This document shows, one piece after another, positions 59,997 through 64,000 of a DNA stretch of 64,000 nt (within the stretch, counting starts at the first letter, position 1; each line of letters starts with the position of its first letter). A program made the translations under genes and the position numbers. The stretch comes from Smittia aterrima (lineage: Eukaryota; Arthropoda; Insecta; Diptera; Chironomidae). The stretch is taken from contig CP093829.1 in NCBI GenBank assembly GCA_033063855.1, forward strand, positions 15,283,537 through 15,347,536, written 5' to 3'. Under the pieces are notes generated by a model that did not search any database, was not told the origin of the DNA, and worked only from the letters and a program-made list of their open reading frames with translations.

Positions 59997-60554
59997 GGCA
60001 ACTTTAAATATTAAATTGGTGTGAAGGTAAAATTTTTAAATTATTATTTTCCCAGGCCAAAGTCTTCAACTTTTAATATTCGTTTATTTCGTGAAACAAT
60101 CAAAGTAACTAAACATTCCAAAATAAAAATATTTTTACTAAAAACATTTGAATGTTTTGGATATATGTAAAACTTTTCATCAATGTGTTAGAAGAGCGAA
60201 ATGTGTAACATTGCCAAATCGAAGAAAACATTTGTTGCTCTGAAATTCAGTTTCAGTTGAATCTTCGACAACAGTGGATGTTAAAAATTTATTTTCTTGA
60301 GAAATTTTTCAAGCGCCAGGAATCGGATTAAGAAAAGCGTTCTGCCTTGTTAGTCAACTTAGATCACTTAACATCGTTATTACATCAAATTTTATTGCTC
60401 AAAATTTAATTGCGCTTCGATTTTTTGCCGCATGTGTTGCCGCGATGGTGGCAAACCATCGGCAAATCATAGAATCTCGTTTGTGTTTGTGCGTTCTTTT
60501 CTAACTTCGTGTTTCCAAATTTCAGATTATAACACCAAAGAAAAAGTCTTGAAA
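59997..60554. other. Spacer between copies J and K
   Basis: Holds the leader of copy K: an initiator-like TTTCAGTT around 60250 and an acceptor-like AAATTTCAG just before 60525, consistent with a 5' UTR intron. No coding remnant seen. Confidence 0.3.
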
Positions 60555-61272
60555 ATGTTCAAAGTTGACAATTTCTTGGGATGCGCCAAGCTCGAAACCG
60601 GAGGTTTATCTAAAAGTTTATTGTGTTTTAAGTTTACATGACTCTCTGATAAAATTTTACAGCATTAATCATCGGTTGGTATGTGTTCGTCACCAACATT
60701 CTTTTTCTTATCATGCTCTTGATTGGACTCATTGTTCTGTGCATCTTTGGATGCGAGGACTTGGAGAAAATGTTGATTGAACACCATGAAACGATCCCCG
60801 AAAATTTCAGAGAAATTTGCGGACTGGCTCGAGGCGGTAAGAGATTACTTAATTCTGACCTTGAATACGTTTGAACAATTTTTCTTATGAAGTTATCATC
60901 GGAATTCTCGTTGTTGTGATGATCCTCTGCGCTGCGATGATTTACATCTCGAACTTATGCATCAAGGGAACGAAAAACGTGAGGGAATGCATCAAAACTT
61001 TGTCCATATTTTTAATTTGTGACTATTTTTTTCTCTAGCGAATTCATGGCAATATCAAGCCTTTGATGATCGTCATGGCGGTTGCTTCAATTATGTTGTT
61101 CCTAAATACATGTATTCTGACATTCCATTCTAGTGTTTTCGTCAGCTCACTCATCTATGGACTCATCTATGGATACGCCTTCGTCGTCCTCTACTCGTTG
61201 TTCACTATCTTCAGAGATGAAAACGAAAGAGGCTTTAATCCTCAGTATCACCAACCAGGATCAAAAGTTTAA
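60555..61272 (+). CDS. Tetraspan membrane protein, array copy K (reference member)
   Basis: Exons 60555-60603 (49 nt), 60663-60836 (174 nt), 60893-60978 (86 nt) and 61039-61272, 180 aa. This copy shows the family plan best: a short cytosolic N-terminus MFKVDNFLGCAKLETGG, helix 1 (IIGWYVFVTNILFLI), a loop with GCEDLEKM and ICGLARG (two cysteines, probably a disulphide), helix 2 ending NLCIKGTKN, a basic turn RIHGNIKPLMI, helix 3, then helix 4 in YGYAFVVLYSLF and the tail FRDENERGFN. Both ends would be cytosolic. I do not know the function. The plan recalls insect tetraspan families such as DUF4728/pasiflora-like proteins, but that is inference. Poly(A) signal 61416-61421. Confidence 0.9.
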
Positions 61273-61804
61273 AATTTGAACAAATTCTTTAACCAAACTT
61301 TCAATCAATTTTATAAATTTTGTTCTCAGCGGTACATAAGCTTTTCTGATGAATTGCTTTCGTTTCTTGATTTACTTAAATGTCTTTTGCTTTAAACAAA
61401 AAACAGTAAATTTTTAATAAATTTTAAATAAATTGTAAAACAAATTCGTTTCGATTGTGAAAATAATCAATTTTTTTTTTTGATTTACATGTATATGCTC
61501 AGCATGTTCAGACGAACAAGAATGTTTATTTCATTTGCCGACAAAACTTTTATTGCTCAATAGTTTTGAGCGAACAAGCATCTAAAATGTCTGTAACAAA
61601 AATGATTGTTTTAATAACAGCACAAGTTGTGCTGCACAACGTTTAACATCAATAATGTAAGAGTTCGTGTGTGATTGCTTGAAATTCTTTCAGTGTGACT
61701 GTATTTAAACTTATGCAAAGATTCTTTGCCAAAGAACATCACGAGAGAAGCAAACTGCACGATCTCTGAAACGTAATAAACAATTAGAAAATAATTTAAA
61801 CACT
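61273..61804. other. 3' flank of copy K, no gene
   Basis: AT-rich sequence with the poly(A) signal of copy K. A 67-codon minus-strand frame here runs into the odorant-receptor fragment but does not resemble a receptor last exon. Confidence 0.35.
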
Positions 61805-62277
61805 TTCTTTTCACAAGAACGAACCGTTAAAAAGGTTTCCATGTTGAATTTATTGAAAATTCCCTTAATCCTCGGAGTCATCACCAACATCAATTGTATG
61901 CTCTTCCTGTCACACACTCGCACCTCATACCACTTAACGTCACAAATGGCAGCAGAGAGTTCAATGATTCGGTCGAGAACTCGTTGCCTAAGCCTCACGA
62001 AAAATTGAGTCAATTGCGTGGGGATCATACAAAAGATAGCAACAGTTCCGGGCGGTTTAATTAGAACTGAAACAAAGTTCATGCACAAAACTGTAGCCAT
62101 TATCGTAAATTGGACAATAAAGAGGAATCCCAAATAACATTGAACATTTTTCAACCACTTTAGAAATGCATAACTTCCTTTAACCGCGGACTTGATATTT
62201 TCCGAGCAATTATCACTTTTTCTTAAATTCTTCAGAAGCAAAATCGTTTGATCGATCTGCCAGCAGGAATTATTCAA
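61805..62277 (-). pseudogene. Odorant-receptor fragment (copy 2, longer)
   Basis: A continuous minus-strand frame covering the C-terminal half of an insect odorant receptor: LGFLFIVQFTIMATVLCMNF (helix 5 region), MIPTQLTQFFVRLRQRVLD, ELSAAICDVKWYEV, DRKSIQLMLVMTP, then IKGIFNKFNMETFLTV before a weak donor. Relative to copy 1 it lacks 6 bp (Ile-Cys-Trp replaced by Arg) and 8 bp (after MT). The N-terminal half and the final helix-7 exon are absent, so it is not a working receptor. Confidence 0.65.
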
Positions 62278-62387
62278 AAAAGGAACAAGTGGCAGTAGCA
62301 GTTCGTTCTGAACTTACTGTAGGGTTTTTCATTCGTCGGACTGGTTACAGGGGGTTGGGCTTTACTGGATTTACTGGTCCGAGGTGG

Positions 62388-62544
62388 ACCCAAATCTGGT
62401 CAGCTCTGAGATTTTTCCGCTTAAATCAAATAGCTGATCATTTCATGCGAACAAATGAAAGCTTCAACTCCAAAGGAAACCCAGATCTGGTCAGCTATAA
62501 ATTTCATGCACTCAATTTAACATGCTGATCATTTTTGTGAACAA
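62388..62544. repeat. Tandem pair of about 66-bp repeats
   Basis: 62388-62453 and 62479-62544 share ACCCARATCTGGTCAGCT at the start and GCTGATCATTT then GAACAA at the end, with diverged middles. Source unknown; probably part of an old mobile element or satellite. Confidence 0.6.
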
Positions 62545-62714
62545 GTCACAGCGGAAATGTGCTTCCGTTTTCAAAAAACTTTTTCCAAACTAAAAATCGA
62601 CTTTTTGTATGGAGATTCCAGGTTTTGTGCCCTTGGTTGGGTCTATCGACTGGTGAAGAAATTAATACGCTAGCTCATCGCGTTCGCGAGTAATCTCAAT
62701 TACGGAAGTCGGAA

Positions 62715-63085
62715 GACGGACCACGGACATAGCGATCACAATAGGTGTTCCATCCTTCGGATGAAAAACCCTAAAAATAATAGACATATAGATGCAAGCA
62801 AAATTATTAATTATTGCATATAAATTAATCCATAAATTGACGAAACTGTTTGGAAAATGTAATTGATGTAATTGAAAAAAAAATCGATTTTGTTATGCGA
62901 TGATACCATAAGTCAACGACAGAAATACGTTGACGGTCAGAACGATTGACGAAAACCAAAAACTTGTTAGGATTAGGATCAAGATTAGGGTTAGGATTAA
63001 AATTTTTGCTAACAAACGGACGAACGGACAAAGTGGCCACAATAAGGTTTTTTCTATTCGAAAAAAATCCTTAAAAACTTGATGA
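62715..63085. repeat. Direct repeats of about 70 bp flanking a telomere-like stretch
   Basis: 62715-62780 and 63016-63085 align over their length: ACGGAC, then ACGGACA, then CACAATA, then TCG or TTCGGA followed by an A-run and CCTNAAAA. Between them lies 62966-62999, a run of GTTAGGATTAGGATC-type units. This looks like a degenerate dispersed element rather than a gene. Confidence 0.5.
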
Positions 63086-63204
63086 TGCCTTTCACATGCT
63101 CCTTCGAAATTCTCCATCCATAAATCTTCAAGACTCTCAACTTTGAGCAAAGAGGAATCATCACCATTGCTTTGTACAAGTTTTAAGGCTTGAACCGAAC
63201 TCAA
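62893..63204 (-). other. Open frame with protein-like N-terminal half, unrecognised
   Basis: About 50 codons (SSVQALKLVQSNGDDSSLLK and VESLEDLWMENFEGACERHH in sequence) have balanced composition unlike the flanking AT-rich frames. The remainder reads through the repeat and is implausible. It may be an exon fragment of a gene or transposon running off the readable part; I cannot name it. Confidence 0.3.
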
Positions 63205-64000
63205 CTTTGAAAATTCAAACGATCATAACTTTGACGAATTTAAAGCTTTTTAATTTCCGTCTTTTGTATTGTATAGAACTACTTTTCAAAAATCATCTGA
63301 CATACAAATAATTTTAATAAACATTGTAGGAAAGTCAGAAAAATTAACTAAGTTGACCTCCAAAAAATGATGTTCGCCAAATGGCATGAAAAAACTCAAC
63401 CATCTGGACATTTTATTGAAAAACAATTGAAAAAGCAACATTAAATCGATGAACACAATTTTATTCGATAGTTTAGAGTATTATCTATTAGAAAAAAGCT
63501 AGTTACCAAGAAGAAATTGGGTAACATGACATATCGGTTGACCTTAAGATTGTAAGTTCCACGAAAAAATATCGATGGTTGTTCGCGAGAATTGTCAAAA
63601 AATATATAGTAAAACTTAGTCAATAGTGAAAATAGATTAGCAATTCGCATATTTAATGATGATCAAGATATTTAGTACAAAGAAAAAGTATCAAAAACAA
63701 TGCAGAAGATCTCTTAAATCCATATTGGAAACTAGTATGATATTTTTTGCCAAAATTTGATCGCATCTGTCCGTCGACTATAAAACTGATTTCTAAATCG
63801 CTTTTTCGAAACTTGCTGGACCTAAGAACTGAACAAAATCTGACGAATGACTCTTTGAGATGCTAGAAAGATCATTATATTTCAAACATTTCTCAAAATA
63901 ACTTCATTAGCACTCAATTGATCAGCGTGTCGCTCGGAGCATGACTTTCGTTACTTCGGGTTCATTTAACCAGCCAAATCTCATTCACGAAATGTTATGA
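63205..64000. other. Window end, no recognisable gene
   Basis: AT-rich sequence with only short frames. Nothing supports a gene, RNA or repeat call. Confidence 0.4.

Noticed and set aside
61611..61814. Possible last exon of the odorant-receptor fragment
   Set aside because: An acceptor exists, but the translated sequence does not look like a receptor helix 7, so it was not joined.
62966..62999. Possible telomeric TTAGG array
   Set aside because: Only about five degenerate units, internal to the window and flanked by a dispersed repeat.
1..64000. tRNA, rRNA, CRISPR arrays, intact transposons
   Set aside because: None were recognised by eye on either strand; a tRNAscan, Rfam and repeat-library search would be needed to exclude small ones.

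Overview
The window reads as a compact, AT-rich insect nuclear genome, most likely a nematoceran fly (midge or mosquito relative). All genes are split by short GT-AG introns (mostly 55-100 nt). The set is typically dipteran: egalitarian, Vhl, a fatty acyl-CoA reductase, a CYP2-clan P450 and odorant-receptor remnants. Species assignment is inference from gene content and intron size; I ran no search. Exon structures were built by hand from splice signals plus reading-frame continuity, and each assembled CDS closes exactly in frame.

Layout. (1) 1.5-6.1 kb: Vhl (+) faces Wdr48/Uaf1 (-), followed by a retinol-dehydrogenase-like SDR (-). (2) 7.5-15.2 kb: an intracellular 5'-nucleotidase-family phosphoesterase (+) and egalitarian (+). 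(3) 15.2-20.9 kb: 5.7 kb with no recognisable gene, then a secreted acidic protein of unknown function (20.9-24.0 kb, +) behind a TATA promoter. (4) 25.3-31.4 kb, minus strand: a 15-exon SLC38A11-like amino-acid transporter and a 10-exon fatty acyl-CoA reductase. (5) 32.2-36.0 kb (-): a secreted protein that resembles a TGF-beta propeptide but has no cystine-knot ligand domain. (6) 39.5-42.9 kb: Vps11 (+). (7) 43.1-61.3 kb: an array of about 180-residue four-helix membrane proteins: eight full-length family members, one divergent member, two degenerate or truncated copies and one solo first exon. The minus-strand members (43-54.7 kb) and plus-strand members (57.9-61.3 kb) are separated by a P450 gene, and Dnaaf3 sits inside the array. 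(8) 55.0 and 61.8 kb: two related odorant-receptor fragments from a small segmental duplication. (9) 62.3-64 kb: degenerate repeats without a clear gene.

The housekeeping genes (ubiquitin ligase and deubiquitinase cofactor, tethering complex, RNA transport, cilium assembly) are unrelated neighbours rather than one pathway. The most unusual region is the tetraspan array: a shared N-terminal Cys/Leu-Glu-Thr-Gly-Gly signature, fixed exon sizes, stepwise intron loss and several decaying copies mark it as an actively duplicating, lineage-specific family whose function I cannot name.
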